NCBI GenBank assembly: GCA_023935145.1
Contig: CM043700.1
Location: 137,979,328 to 138,043,327, forward strand
Direction of reading: 5' to 3'
Source of the DNA: Bretschneidera sinensis
Lineage: Eukaryota > Streptophyta > Magnoliopsida > Brassicales > Akaniaceae
Length of the DNA stretch: 64,000 nt
In this document: positions 12,260-25,440 of the stretch, in pieces
Layout: every line of letters begins with the position of its first letter
Position numbering within the stretch: position 1 is the first letter of the stretch
The notes under the pieces: generated by a model
Databases searched by the model: none
Seen by the model: only the letters and a program-made list of their open reading frames with translations
What the model was told of the DNA's origin: nothing
Program-made: the position numbers and the translations under genes

Positions 12260-14830
12260 GATTCCTTCGTGATTGGGATTTAATTGAATTAAATTTGAAA
12301 CACTCATCTCTTCCCTCGGGGGTTGGTTTGGATTTGGCAGAGGTAGGGCCTGGTGGGGTAAAAGGACTTCTTGGGTTGGAGTTTTCTGGGATTGTTGGAG
12401 AGGGCAGAGGGAACAATGATTTATGTTTGGCTCTAGGAAAGAGTGGGGATCTGGTGGAGCATTGGGAGAGTGCATTTAAGGGATGAGTTTGCTGTGAGTA
12501 GTAAGGCGTCAGGGTGGGTTTTAAGTTGGGGTTGAAGATCAAGCTATTAAATTGTTTAAGGAAATTGAGCGACTTCAGGTTGAAGAGTGTAAGGCTCGAT
12601 GTCAAGGTTAGTCCACGGGCAGGAAGCAAGCTAAATGGGGTAGTAGAGAGCTTAAGAGATTGGAGTTTGATGTTAATTATGATAAGAACAGTGGGGGTTT
12701 AGGGAGAAGAGGGGAGGAGTCGGAGGAGTCTAGGGGAGTGCTAGTGATGACTTGGAGAAGAGGGATTCTTTTAAGCATTTTTGAAAAGAATGGAAGGGTG
12801 TAGTGGTGTGCCTTCAGGAGACTAAACTAGAGCAAGTTGATGAGTCGATTATTAGGAGACTGGGCCTATGAGGGAGTTTTTTGAGTTTTTGAGGGGTAAT
12901 GACCACCTTGATTTTCCATTATCGAGTGGTTCCTTTACTTGGTCGAACTTAAAAGATTCTCCTTCTTTCTTGAGGATAGTCTGGTTCCTTGTGTCCACCT
13001 TTTGGGAAGACTATCCAAAAGCTTTTCCATCGGTCTACATCATACCATTACCCAATTGTTTTTGAAGTAGGAGGTATGATGTGGGGTCCGACACCTTTTC
13101 GGTTTGAGAATATGTGGTTGAGGGTGGAAGGGTTTTGAGATTTTGTTAAAGGTTGGTTGGAGGGTGTTAATTTCAATGGTGTTGCTAGCTTTATAGTGGC
13201 TAAGGAACTGAAAAGAGTTAAGGAAGAAGTGCAAAAATGGATTAGAGAGTCCTTTGGCAACATTAATTCGGCTATTAATGCTTTGGTGGGTGAAATTAAT
13301 GGGTTTGATGAAAAAGAGGTTAGAGAGGGTCTGTTGAGGAGTGATATTGATAGAAGGGCAGAAGTAAAGAAGAGTTGGCTAAGCTCATTATCATGGAGGA
13401 ATATTTTTGGAGACAAAAATCTATGGAGTTGTGGCTTTAGGAGAGATAAAAACATAAAATATTTTCATTGTATGGCCAATACTCATAGGAGATTAATTTT
13501 ATTAATTCAATTGAGGTGGATGGGTTGGTGTTCGAGAAGGAGGGGGATATTAAAGGGACCATTAGTGGGTTTTATGAGAATCTTTATAAAGAGACGTGGA
13601 AGTAGGTCGAATTTGGATGGATTGGACTTATCTAAAATTGATGAGGCTAATGTAGTGTAGCTTGAGAGACATTTTACTGAGGAATAAATTGTTGTCGCTT
13701 TCAAGGAATGTGATAGAGATAAAGACCCGGGACATGATGGCTTTCCTAGTTCATAATTGGGAGATGATTGAGGGAGATATTGTTCGATTCTTTGAGGAGT
13801 TCCATTCATCGGGGAAGTTTGTGAGTAGCCTAAATGTCACTTTTATCACACTTGTCTCAAAAAAATGGGGGTGTCAAACATTAGAAACTTCAAACTTATT
13901 AGTTTTGTGGGTTGTATTTACAAGCTCTTATCAAAAGTGGTAAATTCTATATTGAAGGGAATGATGTGGAAAGTGGTGAGTCCTATGCAAAATGCTTTTA
14001 TAGAGGGAAGACAAATTTTGGATACAGTTTTGATAGCTACCAGAGTGGTGGATGCTCAATTGAAGAGTGGAGGGGGAGGGTAATCTGTTAACTCGATATG
14101 GAAAAAGATGTATGATCATGTGTGTTGGAGTTTTGTTATCTATTTATTGGAACAAATAAGGTTCGGGGATAAATGTGGCAAGTAGATTTTTAAGTGCATG
14201 TTTTCAACTTTCTTCTCTATATTGGTTAATGGGTGTCGCTAAAGATTTTTTCGAGCTTCTAGAGGCCTTAGACAAGGGATCCTTTGTCTTCATTCTTGTT
14301 TACCTTGTTATGGAGGCCTTGAGCTAGATGTCGATGAAAGGGGTAGAAATGGCCTTCTTGACCGATTTCAAAGTGGGAAGAAATGACGGTAGCGTAAATG
14401 TTTCACCTTTTTTTGGACAATACGATTGTATTTTGTGGGGCATATGCCACTCAAATTTTGCACATTCGGGGTATTTTTCTTTATTTTGAAGCGGTGTCGG
14501 GTCTTAAGGTTAATCTTACTAAAAGTGTTTTAATCCTTATTGGTTGAAGTGGTAATGAGAGTCTCCATGCAAACTTGTGGGGGGTATTTTTCTTTATTTT
14601 GAAGCGGTGTCGGGTCTTAAGGTTAATCTTACTAAAAGTGTTTTAATCCTTATTGGTTGAAGTGGTAATGAGAGTCTCCATGCAAACTTGTGGTGTAAGA
14701 TGAGAACTCTCCCTATCTCTTATCTTGGTCTTTCCCTTGGGGTTAAGTTTAAATATAAGTATTTAGAATCCGATTGTGAAAAAGTTTGAAAAACAATTGG
14801 CCGGAAGAATAACTACATTATATTTTTTGT
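12260..14830 (+). pseudogene. Decayed L1-type LINE relic (endonuclease plus reverse transcriptase)
   Basis: Many stops and frameshifts break the frame, but plant L1 ORF2 is recognisable in order on the + strand. There is a linker like RELKRLEFDVNYD near 12,650-12,690 and endonuclease pieces (CLQETKLEQVDES near 12,810; SGSFTWSN near 12,930). An FHCMANTHRR segment lies near 13,460. The RT core follows: GHDGF near 13,730, FITLVSKK near 13,845, NAFIEGRQILD near 13,990, LDMEKMYDHV near 14,095 and LPISYLGLSLG near 14,715. Homology fades after about 14,820. The 5' limit is approximate. It is not functional. Confidence 0.82.
14468..14693 (+). repeat. Perfect 113-bp tandem duplication inside the LINE relic
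   Basis: Bases 14468-14580 and 14581-14693 read as identical 113-bp copies, both starting GGGGTATTTTTC and ending AACTTGTGG. The host LINE is heavily decayed, so perfect identity implies a much later duplication or an assembly artefact. Confidence 0.93.
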
Positions 14831-16735
14831 TAAAACAGTTTTGGCTTTTAGGTTAAAATTAACAACTGAAATTTTAGAGAGAGAGAGAGGGAGAGAATTA
14901 ATAACTGAAACCTTATTTAATCATTTTCTCACTAATGTTTTTTTAAGGTTCAGTATTATTTTCTGGAGGCAAGGGTTTGAAAAGAATATAGCTTTAAGTT
15001 GGTTAATTGGGATTAAGATGATAGAAAAACTTAGAGATGAAAATAGGTGTGGGCTTGAAAGCCGCCTGACTCTTAATTTTTAAGGGTTGGACAAAAAGTA
15101 AGCCCAAGAAAAGTTTCGGGTCAAACTGAAGCCCAATCTAGTCTAAAGATAATATTTATTTTATTTTAGTATATATATAAGAATAATATTAATGCCCTTT
15201 CAAAAACAAATATTTCTTTTAATTCATCATAAATTATGTGTAAATACGTAAATTCAAACAATTTATGACTTTAAATAGAAGATATATCAAAAATATTTAT
15301 TACAATAATTTTTAGATTTAATTATAAAAAAATATCTTGTAGTTGACTGTATTTTTAAAAAATACCATATGATTAACCACATTTTTAAAAATGCCCTAAG
15401 AATTTTTTTTGTGGTAAAAATTATCTTGTGGTATGTTTTTGTTAGCAGAAAAACACTCTGTGATGTGTTTTTGTTACCAAAAATACTTTGTGGTTGACTA
15501 ATAAAAACATATCACATGGTATTTTTTGCTAACAAAAACATATCACAAGGTATTTTTTACAATAAAAAAACTTTAGAGTATTTTTTGAAAATAGAATCAA
15601 CCACATACTATTTTTTTACCTAAAACCCAAACAAATTTCTGAGCATTTTTTTGAAAATGCAGTAAATCAAATGATATTTTTTATAATTAAATTTAATTTT
15701 TTAAAAACAAAGATATAGAGTCAATAAATGGGCTTGAAAATTTGTTTTTGGTTGCTACAAATTGCCTCTTCCCTTCAACACAGACTAAGAAGATAATTAT
15801 AAAAGATTTTAGGGTTGGTGGTCCTTCTTAGGGCTGTAGATAGAGTTTTGGTCCTTTTGGCACTCTCATGGGATTTTAAAATATAGGCCAAGGACTTCTG
15901 AGTATGAAAAGGCTTCTGGCTCAATACAGAGTAGCACCAACACTTGGGCTTTGGGAAAAAGTTGTGTGCACTTATAATCTACTTCGAATTTTAAGAACTT
16001 AAGTTTAGGCATCTCATAATAAAAGGTGTGGCAATAGATATATAAACAAGTTTTTCATAAATAGTAAATTACTATGTAATTAAAATAATTAAATTAACTT
16101 TTTATTCCTCTCATATAACTTGATATAATTCATCGTTTATTATCTGGTTGAGCAATGGTACTCAAACCATTAATTTTATTTTTTTTTGTTTAGCACAGTG
16201 TCATGAAAGATACATGGCACAAATATCTCTCTCACCATTGAATAAAAATAAAATATATTTTATTTCTCTATTTTCGTACAATTTAACGGTGAGATAGACT
16301 TTATGTTATATATCTCTCATGACACTGTGTCAGCTAAGAATTTTTCTTAATTTTAAAACTCCAAACAAACATAAAAAAAGTCAACCATTAACATGGTGAC
16401 ATTTAAAGAATGAGCATAGATTGGATCGGATCGGATTAGTCTAAAAACTCAACCCAATCCAACAAGAAAACCAGTCAATTTGTGACTTAATCAACTCGGT
16501 TAAATAGATTTGTAACAGTTAAATTTCTCAGTTTAATTTGTTTCTTCAATTCAAAATTTAATTCAAATATTCATATAAAAATTTTCTACTAAAACAATTT
16601 ATCATTCATTAATTCCAATTTCAATCCATACAATAAATTTGCTAAATCCATTATTATTCACAAAGTTCAAAAATTTCATGAATTACTTGGCACAAATTAA
16701 CTTTAACACCAATACAACAAAGTAGTGGAACAAAG
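14831..16735. other. AT-rich intergenic DNA with degenerate short repeats
   Basis: No gene was found. At 15,330-15,680 short phrases such as ATATCACA(A/T)GGTATTTTTT and GTGGTATGTTTTTG recur in both orientations, suggesting a decayed MITE-like element. At 16,410-16,470 there is a GGATCGGATCGG / AACCCAATCCAAC segment of the subterminal-repeat type. Confidence 0.4.
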
Positions 16736-16739
16736 GTCC

Positions 16740-16935
16740 TTACGCATCCGCCATCAACAAATTAAGGTCCCAAGGCAGCTGGCGGCCTGTCAAAAATCTC
16801 CATAACAACAGAACCCCCCACACCTAAATTCGCAAGCATGTCAGTGCAATGATTCCCTTCCCTTCTTCTATGTCTAACCTGGCACTCCCAGTTCAACTGA
16901 GCTACCATCCTTAATAGAGCTATGCTAATAGATTT
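16740..16935 (-). pseudogene. RNase H (RVT_3-like) fragment, probably from a LINE
   Basis: The - strand has an open stretch of about 56 codons reading LLRMVAQLNWECQVRHRRRE, then GNHCTDMLANLGVG, ending in a stop. The H..RE.N.C.D.LA pattern matches the last His/Asp block of RNase H-like domains at the ends of plant non-LTR elements. The upstream catalytic residues are absent, so this is a fragment. Confidence 0.6.
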
Positions 16936-17188
16936 TTTTTATTTATTTAAAAATAAAATAAAAGCAACAAGGAAATTCTATTACCGATACCAAAAGTTTT
17001 CAGGTGCTTTGAGTCCAAAAGTTTTCATTTTAATTTTGTTTGGGCCCCGTGGCAAGGTTGAGTAGCCCAAACTCACTTGAATATGTGTTCCTTAAATAAT
17101 TTTTTTTATTTAAAAAAAACGATTTTGAACGAAATTGGAACAAGAAATATAAGTTCAAGGAGATAGTGTAGCCTGTCCTTCATCACAA

Positions 17189-17220
17189 CCCCCCCCCCCC
17201 CCCCCAACCCAAAAAAAAAA
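17189..17220. repeat. Homopolymer C17 and A10 run
   Basis: Seventeen consecutive C are followed by AACCC and about ten A. Such runs are length-unstable and prone to sequencing error. Confidence 0.9.
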
Positions 17221-19000
17221 CGAAGCCCACTTAGAGCGTTGAATAATTGAGGGCACCCTTTTCAAAAAGCAACAAGGAAATTCTATTACCGATGCCACAA
17301 GAATCGATTAAAAAATGTGAATAAATTAAGGAAGTAGACTCACATTGTTCAAAGATTTTGCCTTTGCAGCCTTGCTCGGCGCATGTTCTGCCATCAAAGC
17401 ACTATGCATCATTTGTCTACTCCTACATTATAAATTATACGTCATGGCTCTTTCTTTCCTTCTTTCTTTATACAATTTATTTTTTCCAAAATAATTGATG
17501 GGAGAGTATAAAAATTTTCACATTCAGAAAAAAAGAAAGATATAAATATTCACATCATAATCAAAGTTCTCTACTTATGAGCAAACTATAGTCTAAAAAA
17601 CTAGTGCATCATTATCAATAACAACAACAAAACTAGCTAGCGCATCATTTTCCTCGCTATAGAACTTGATCATTTTTATAAAAAAAAAATTGAGCGTATG
17701 CTCTAATCGATAAAATCAGCACCAACACATTTCATTCAACTATGGGCTAAAATACAAATTATTATGCATGATGAAAAAGGAGAACATCTCATGGTGTGTT
17801 AAAACCCAAAATGAAAACCTCACAACATTCTTGATCTCCTAGTTTCGCTCCATGCGTACATGAGAGACACATAAACTAAAAGGTTCCCGAAGGTTGTGCC
17901 TTGAGGATCTTTCAATGCCAAAGTCAGTTATAGCGAAAGAATAATATGAGAATAATAAACTGTGAAATTGTATATATATTTGTAAGAGTTGTCTGTTGTG
18001 AATTGTGAATGTGTAGCTTTTATGGTGAGAGCCCCTTATAGTGTTTTAGAGTTTTATAATAGTACTGGGAGATTGGTGTGAAATTATAATTATACCCCTT
18101 TTCCACGTGTGGTGATTTAATTGGTTTATTTGTCTGAGTTATAAAATTATCATTTTACCTTTGGAAGTTGCCACATGTCGTAATACTATTGGAGAGAGAA
18201 TTTTCCCATAAATCAGAGCCAAATTCGTGCGTTTAAATTTTTGAGTTAAATGTATATAAGTCAATTCCTTTTACTCATGTCCATATTCTCTAATAATATC
18301 GGACTATATTTCTTTTCTTTATTTTATTTTTTTAAAGGTTTTTTTTCTGTCTATTTTTTCATTTTTTAATTTTTATTGAAATAAAGGTTGTTGGGATATT
18401 TATACGTGAGTTATTTCACGTAAAACAAAATAAAAAATAAAAGTGAATTATATGTATGTTTTGAGTTTAAGATTCTTGATCGAATTTAAACTTTCAAATA
18501 ATATAAGTGTTTATTCATATCTATTAAACATGTATTCGTGTGATCAATGTGTGAAGTACTTCCAAACCACAGATTGGTGTGTGAAGTATTCCGATTTTAT
18601 CTGAAGTGTTCATATCTTAATTATATTGTTGTTTGATATAATTAACACCTACGCCAATTAACTCAAAAAATTGAGAAAAAAGAATATTCAGTAGTGATTA
18701 ATTAGCTCAATCTAAGAGAAGACTACCAACTCTTTTCTTTATAAAGTTTTTGTCATGTATAAATGAAAAAATCAGGAATAAAATAAATTAAAAGCTAGCA
18801 TCATTTGTAACGCTCAGCTTTGATGTTCTTGGGCTGCTTAAATTTAGCAAATACAACAAGAACAAAAGGATAAAAATCATGTATCAACGGTCATCACAGC
18901 AGAGTTTTTTTTTTTTTTTTTTAAGTAAAAGGTACAAACTATAAAGTCTGTATAATCAATATTCATGTTACTAATATAATTACTTAACAATTATCAATAA
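17221..19000. other. AT-rich intergenic DNA without recognisable gene
   Basis: Both strands were read. Only short open frames, a T18-type run near 18,905-18,922 and scattered A/T tracts are present. Nothing supports a coding or RNA gene here. Confidence 0.5.
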
Positions 19001-19019
19001 AATTTTGAATTCGATGTAA

Positions 19020-19780
19020 AAATGAGGTTTTACACTCGATTCAAATAAAATTTTCATTAAGACAAGTGTTCGAGCACAACTCGTGAGAGAAAATAGCTAA
19101 CTAGATTAAGTTTGAGTCGAATTTGAACCGAAAAAATCGAACGTGAGCTCAATATAAAAAGTTAATAATAACCTTACAGGCTTAAGGAAGGGTTATAAGT
19201 TTGAGCTCAGCTTGAAAGAGCCACAAGCCTATACAAAGCTCGGATTGGGTCGATTCAAGTAAAATAAATTTAATTTAATTTTTAAAGTAAAATAATTATA
19301 TATTTTATATATTAAATTGTTTAATTTAATAAAATTGGCTTGCAAAATCTAGGAATTAAGTTTAACATTGCTCGAATTGATAACATATTCGAGTTAATAT
19401 CAACACTGGAACTCAATTCGAATGAACTTGAGTCAAATTTTAGCCGAGGCTCGAGCAGCTCAATGGTTTTGAGGTATTTGAGCTCAACTCGACTTAAAAT
19501 GAATATGTTGAAACTCAAATCGAACTAAAAAATTAGGTTCGAGCTCGTTAGCAAATAAATCTATTCGAATAAAAACTAGAGCTAGAGTCTAAACTTTAAT
19601 TTTAATAAGTAAAAATATTAATTTAATTTAATATTAGTTCGAGTTTGATAATAACTTATCAAATTATTTGAAAACTTTTCGAACTAAATCTTAAAATATT
19701 TAAATTTAATTCGATAAACTAACCAAAACTAATTTTTAAATTCAAACTTGATCAAAAATAAGTTTTAAATCGACTAGAAT
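19020..19780. repeat. Subterminal-repeat-type relic rich in GAGCTCGA/TCGAATTC motifs
   Basis: Dense direct and inverted copies of CTCGA, GAGCTCA and TTCGAA(T/C) lie in an AT-rich background. This gives spurious Ser/Leu/Glu-rich short ORFs on both strands. The pattern fits non-autonomous hAT/MITE interiors in plants. No clean termini were identified. Confidence 0.4.
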
Positions 19781-19917
19781 ATCGCGATAAAAGTTTGGAT
19801 TGAATCTTTCCATTCCTCAACCTCTGGTCAACAAGTCAAAAATGTTTAGCCAGTAGTGATAAACTGGTAATTACGAAACATGAAGTAAGTAGTAGTACAT
19901 GATTCCGAGAGCGAGAG

Positions 19918-19924
<7 letters not shown>

Positions 19925-19961
<37 letters not shown>
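19925..19961. repeat. (GA)n microsatellite
   Basis: About 18 uninterrupted GA units, preceded by an imperfect GAGAGCGAGAGAGATAGATA lead. Confidence 0.92.
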
Positions 19962-19964
<3 letters not shown>

Positions 19965-20439
19965 TACCACTAAGTAGTAAATAATTAAAATATTGTGTTG
20001 CCTTGTTGTCGGTAGTACATGAATGTTGTCGTTGAAGTAATTTATCTTTTGTCCTTTATCTTCACAAGTTGTATACCCATCCTTTTGAAACAAAGTAATA
20101 TATGTTGCGAATCCAATGAATTTTAGAGGATTAATTAAATATAATTTTTGACATAAATTTAGAATTTGTTTAGTAAAATTTATGAAAAGTTTTTTTTATT
20201 ATTTTTTAAATATTTCTTTAACTTTACTTTATATATGTTTTTATCATATTTTTATTTCTTGTAAATCGATTGGAAATTTAGTTCAAATTTTCACTTTTAA
20301 AAAGGAATTTTTCATTTGATAAGTTAGGGGTCATCTTAGACTTGGTTTAAATTTAATTTAAAATAATTTTTTTTTAATTTGGATTCAATTTTTTTTTATT
20401 TTAAATTAAACTTAAATCAAGTCTCAAACAATGTCTTAG

Positions 20440-22856
20440 TGAAGTGGAGATTGATTAAAAATATATTTCAAAAAATCTTTTAATAAATTTTAAAAAATCT
20501 CAAAAGTCATCAGAAATACATAGGTTTAAGTTGCATCTTTTTTTGAGACCAAACACCTCTAAAAATATTATTTATTATATGTTTTAAGAAATTATTTGTT
20601 CTTTCAAAAATTTAAATTTTTTTAGAATTTTTTTTATCATTGTTTTAATAAATATTAAACAATTTATAACTTCGTTGTTGTTTTATCATAAACTATTTAA
20701 AAATCATAAATCATTTTTACTATTAAGTCAAAGAAAACTAAAGATAAAGATAATTACATAAAATTTTTAAAAAAATACTTCATTTATAAAAAACAAAAAT
20801 CATTTCATAAAACGGTTTATGAACAATGCTTACCACTTGATTAGCGATGTAAAAAGTAAATGGTACAGATGAGTAGAGGTAGGAAACGAACAGATGCCGA
20901 GTATGGTATAAGTTTTACGAGTAACGAATCAATAGGTATAAATTAAAAAATATTCATTTTGTAGCAGTTTTTATTTTTTATATCCATATCCATATCAATA
21001 TCCGTGTTTTAATCAAAGAATAACGAATAAAAAATAGTATTGATAAAAAAATTTAGAATCGATTTTTAAAATTAATGAATTAACGAGCAGATTAAAAAAA
21101 ACAAATCCAAACTAAAACATACATATTTTTAATTTATTTTAGTTTTTACATTTGTACAGTATTTTGACGGATAAATAATAGAGCAAATGCCGCCTCAAAA
21201 AGTATGAGAAATCATTGGTTCGATTTGGCATTAAAATCCTTTCGTCACCATAAGGGAACAGATGTTCGTATTCTCGGGTACCAAGTTTGACGAGACTAGC
21301 TTTTTTGTTTCCATATAATTTTAAAAGATTACGTGTCAGCAATGCATGCCAAGTGGCTAAAGAAAAATTAACAAGGGGATGTGGTCACCACGCGGCTTTG
21401 TAAAATTCAAACATGTGCCATAAAAAGCAGGTCAATTTTTAAGATTATACTGTTTGGACTGGAGCCATAAAGAATACGGTAAAAATGATGCGTTGAGCTA
21501 GTTTTATCTTTATTTTTTTTAATTGAATAATATGAAAATATCATCTAAGCCGAATGACCCTAATCAATGCCTAGCTAGATATTAAGAAAGAAAAAAAAAT
21601 CGCATAAGAAAAAACTATTCTAAAGTACAATTTTGTTAATAATAAATGATGGATGATTTTATGAATTCGATTTGAGCAGAGATAATATAAAATAAGTTAT
21701 TTGTAAATTTTTTTATATTTTTAATTATATATTTTTAATTATATATTTTTAATTATTTTATTATCTGAATTTGAATTTAAAATTATTAAAAAATATGAAA
21801 TATTATCTGTAACTGTCAAACCCATTTATTTCTGTTTATACCCGTTTAAGTGAATATGGTTTTGATCGATTAACCGTGAAAAACACTCAAATTGCTATCA
21901 TTATTTACTTAGGAATGACAACAAATAGGTTACTTGCGAGATTTTACATATTCATAACCGTATCCGTTTAGTTACTCTGCTATCCGAACCTTAAACTGTT
22001 AAAAAATCATAAAATACTATTCGTAACCGTGAAAAACCCATTTATTTCTATCTATATTCGTTTAAACGGATACAGCTCGGATCGATTAACTATAATAAAC
22101 CTACGAATTGTTATCCATAAGTTCGAGATATGACACATTTTAGACTATTCATTATATTAAAAATCACTTAATAAAAATCAATACTGAAATTATGACTATT
22201 TTTTCATATACTCCATTATTAGTAGACTTTTATGATTTTGCTGGGATCACACTCATTGTACTTTCAGTTTGGTGTTTGAAATAGATTTTGACAAAATTGT
22301 TATGGTGTTAAAACAATAATTAAATTCATTTTTTTAAAACATATTTTATATCATAACATTCTTTGAAACCATTTTTAAAAAAAAAAATATTTAACCTAGT
22401 TTGTGTTTTTTTCTATTAATGAAACTATTTTGAAAACGAGGCCAAACCATTAGATATCATCGAATTTGAATGACTTTAGGATACCAAGTTGCAATACATG
22501 AAATAGAACAATTAACGGGGATGTGTTTTTTATTCTTAAAATATGCATTAAAGATTAGATGAGATTCATATATTTATAAAAATATATTTATTAATAATAC
22601 TAAAATAAGTCATTGTACTTTTTTTTACAAAAGAAGAAAATAAAAAAATCGAAATAGAGTAATCCTATCCAAAAAAGCATGTCAATTTTTAAGATTATTG
22701 GTCGTAATGGACCCCCAAAGCACATGGTTACAACTTAAAAGACTGTTAAAAGATTGAAGAAAATTTTAATTGGTTGGCGTTTAAAATTAATATTTTTTTT
22801 TAATTTATTAAAAAATTTATTTATAATTTTGATTTTACATGTTCGAGCTTATCTCT
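20440..22856. other. AT-rich intergenic DNA with dispersed repeats, upstream of the peroxidase
   Basis: A segment near 20,640-20,720 (AATATTAAAC(A/G)ATTTATAACTTC) recurs near 25,180-25,260, so it is a dispersed repeat. At 21,830-22,110 two related stretches carry CCGTGAAAAAC(A/C)C and CGTTTAA motifs typical of a decayed element. No gene is seen until the peroxidase promoter. Confidence 0.4.
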
Positions 22857-22858
22857 GA

Positions 22859-22866
22859 CTATAAAT
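22859..22866 (+). promoter_or_regulatory. TATA box of the peroxidase gene
   Basis: CTATAAATAAG lies about 55-60 bp before the ATG at 22920. This leaves room for a start site near 22,890 and a short leader with an ACAAAACACACACGAG segment. Placement fits a plant core promoter; the start site itself is inferred. Confidence 0.7.
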
Positions 22867-22919
22867 AAGTCCTCTTCTGCCTTGTCAAAGGGCACAAAAC
22901 ACACACGAGCTAGAAAACC

Positions 22920-24571
22920 ATGGCTGCTACTGCTATATCATTCCTTTCTTTCCTCCTGGTTTCTTCTCTTTTACTTGTTCCTAGCCTTTCTGTCTCTGAT
23001 GCAGAAGCCTCTGTTCCAATAGTTGAAGGTCTCTCACGGACCTTCTATGCATCTAGCTGTCCCAAAGTTGAAAAAATTATCAGGGACCAGCTCAAGAAGG
23101 AATTCAAGAAAGACATTGAACAAGCTGCTGGCTTGCTCCGTCTCCATTTCCACGACTGCTTTGTTCAGGTAAGCTATTTAATTAAAAAACTCGTTTGGAC
23201 TAGCAGTACGTAGAACCGGCTTATAATTAATAAAGGGGAAGTAATTCACACTTTGATGCAGGGATGTGATGGTTCAGTTTTGCTAAAGGGATCAGCCAGT
23301 GGACCGGGTGAGCAGGAAGCACCACCGAACCTGACCCTGAGGGAGAAGGCATTCGCCATCATCAATGACCTCCGTGCACGCATCCACAAGGAGTGTGGAA
23401 GGGTCGTCTCTTGCTCTGACATTCTTGCACTCTCTGCTCGCGATGCCGTTGTCTTGGTAATTCTTTTTCACTTTTCTAAAATTCTAGCTAATAATATAAA
23501 TGTTTTAGTGACGTAACAGTTGAAAATCGTCGGTGATTATAAGTAAAACGGCCCACTAGTTTACTTGATGACTTCATTTTGTTGACAAACAACAATAACC
23601 ATTGGATCAATTATTTTCAATCAAACGGTCGTGAGAGTGAGCTTATGTAAGATTGAGCTCACCAAATCGGTATCCTATATAAAAAACAGAAGAAATGCAA
23701 CTTAGATGTAATATTTTTGGATCTTCTATGATGTCTTTGCAATAAATAGGACGAGACAATGATATTGCAGACAAAGATATTTTGTCTTGGTTAAAAGTAA
23801 ATGGGTTTGAGGTTTTTCATTACAGGAGTGAGACATGTTTTGTTTAGTAATTTGACATGAAGTACAATTTGTACCGATCCACATTGATATTTGATTTTAT
23901 CAGCTCGAGTTCACAACTTTCATGTTTTGCAAATTTTGGTTTTGATTCAACAGTCAGGAGGCCCTGAATACAATATCCCGTTGGGAAGACGAGATGGGCT
24001 GAACTTCGCGACACGAGATGCAACCTTAGCAAACCTGCCTGGTCCGAATTCAAACGTTACCAAACTTCTAACAGATCTCGGCAAGAAAAACTTCGATGCC
24101 ACAGATGTTGTCGCTCTCTCTGGTGGCCACACGATAGGTATTAGCCATTGCGATTCTTTTACTCCTCGCCTTTACCCTTCACAAGACCCAGTAATGGACA
24201 AAACCTTTGCCAAAAACCTAAAAGGAATTTGTCCCACACCAAACGCAAACAACACTACCGTTTTGGATATCCGTACTCCTAACAAGTTCGATAACAAGTA
24301 CTACGTTGATCTCATGAATCGTCAAGGTTTGTTCTTTTCAGACCAAGATTTGTATACTGATAAAAGGACGAGGGGTATTGTTACTAGCTTTGGTGTTGAT
24401 CAGTCGCTTTTCTTCGAGAAATTTGTGAGATCGATGATAAAGATGGGGCAATTGCATGTGTTGACTGGTAACGAAGGGGAAATTCGTTCAGATTGCTTTG
24501 TTAGGAATTCTGATAAGAAGTTGGCGTCTGTTGTGGAAGATGTTGTCGATGAGGTTTTATCTGGGTTCTAG
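22920..24571 (+). CDS. Class III secretory peroxidase, PRX12-like, three exons
   Basis: Exons 22920-23168, 23262-23456 and 23954-24571, all GT-AG and phase 0, encode 353 aa. A signal peptide spans about residues 1-25. The distal haem-pocket motif RLHFHDCF has Arg74 and His78. GCDGSVLL and VVSCSDILALSARD follow, and the proximal haem ligand is His207 in LSGGHTIG. Eight conserved cysteines for four disulfides are visible (SSC, HDC, GCD, ECG, VSC, SHC, GIC, SDC). The enzyme family uses H2O2 to oxidise phenolics in the wall or apoplast, for example in lignin formation. The GSASGPGEQEA and YYVDLMNRQGLFFSDQDLYTDKRTRGIV stretches suggest the group of Arabidopsis PRX12, from memory. Intact; no lesion seen. 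Start chosen at the ATG in ACCATGG before the signal peptide. Confidence 0.95.
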
Positions 24572-25440
24572 GCTCTGTTTGCTTTAGTTTCTGAGGACTT
24601 GTTTGTGCTTTAGCTTAACCTTAACCACTCCTCCTTGTTTTGTTCTCTCACTGTCTTTGTTGTTCAGTTTTAAATCTGTACCTTCCTCGGAAATGAACTT
24701 CGTTGGCTTAAGTTTTTATGTCAAGTGTGTACAATTTTCCTGCAAAAATCTAAGTGACTGATCAATCACATGTGGTATCAAGAGCTGAATCTGCAACTCA
24801 CTAATATCATGTTCGTTTCCAAGAAAAATTTCAGTACATGAAATTGATATCTCTTCGTCTACCAGTAAAAATTACTGGTTAAAGACGAAGCAATCAGTGG
24901 AGTTATGCTCCTCCCGTTTGATGAAACAATCAAAATGGTTTTGATACAGTTTAGGATAAAGCAAACAGTGGAGATAAGTCCCCGATAGATCCAACAAAAA
25001 TGGTTTTTTGATACCGTTTATTATGATAAAACAAACAGTGGAGCTAAGTTCTATTTCGAACCATTTATTTTTTCGGTTTTTGTTTATTTATAAATAAAAA
25101 TTAATCTAAAAACTTTTAAAAAATAATTTATAGAATAATTTATTTTTATAAAATAATTTAAAAAAATTATTTTATCAAATATTAAACGATTTATAACTTC
25201 ACTTTTAGTTTATTATAAATCGTTTGAATAACTCATAAACAAAATTTTAATTTTAAATCGTTTCTATCGTTCCAAGGCAAATGAGATGTGTAGTGTTTAG
25301 TAAAACAATAGTATTTTTTTAAACATATTTAATTTTTTAAAAACAGAAATTATTTGATAAAAGGTTTTAAAATGCTTTTGATTTAATTTTTTTTTATAAA
25401 AAACAAAAATCATATCATAAGCTTTTTCGATAACACGGAT
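24572..25440. other. Peroxidase 3' flank and AT-rich dispersed repeats
   Basis: The first 100-200 bp are probably the 3' UTR. At 24,880-25,050 a degenerate direct repeat of about 65-80 bp recurs three times around A(A/G)CA(A/G)(A/T)CAGTGGAG. From 25,090 to 25,430 the sequence resembles the dispersed repeat near 20.6 kb. Confidence 0.45.

Noticed and set aside
12239..12702. Overlapping open frames on both strands at the 5' end of the LINE relic
   Set aside because: Composition is explained by decayed LINE sequence; no intact ORF1 domain or zinc knuckle is visible.
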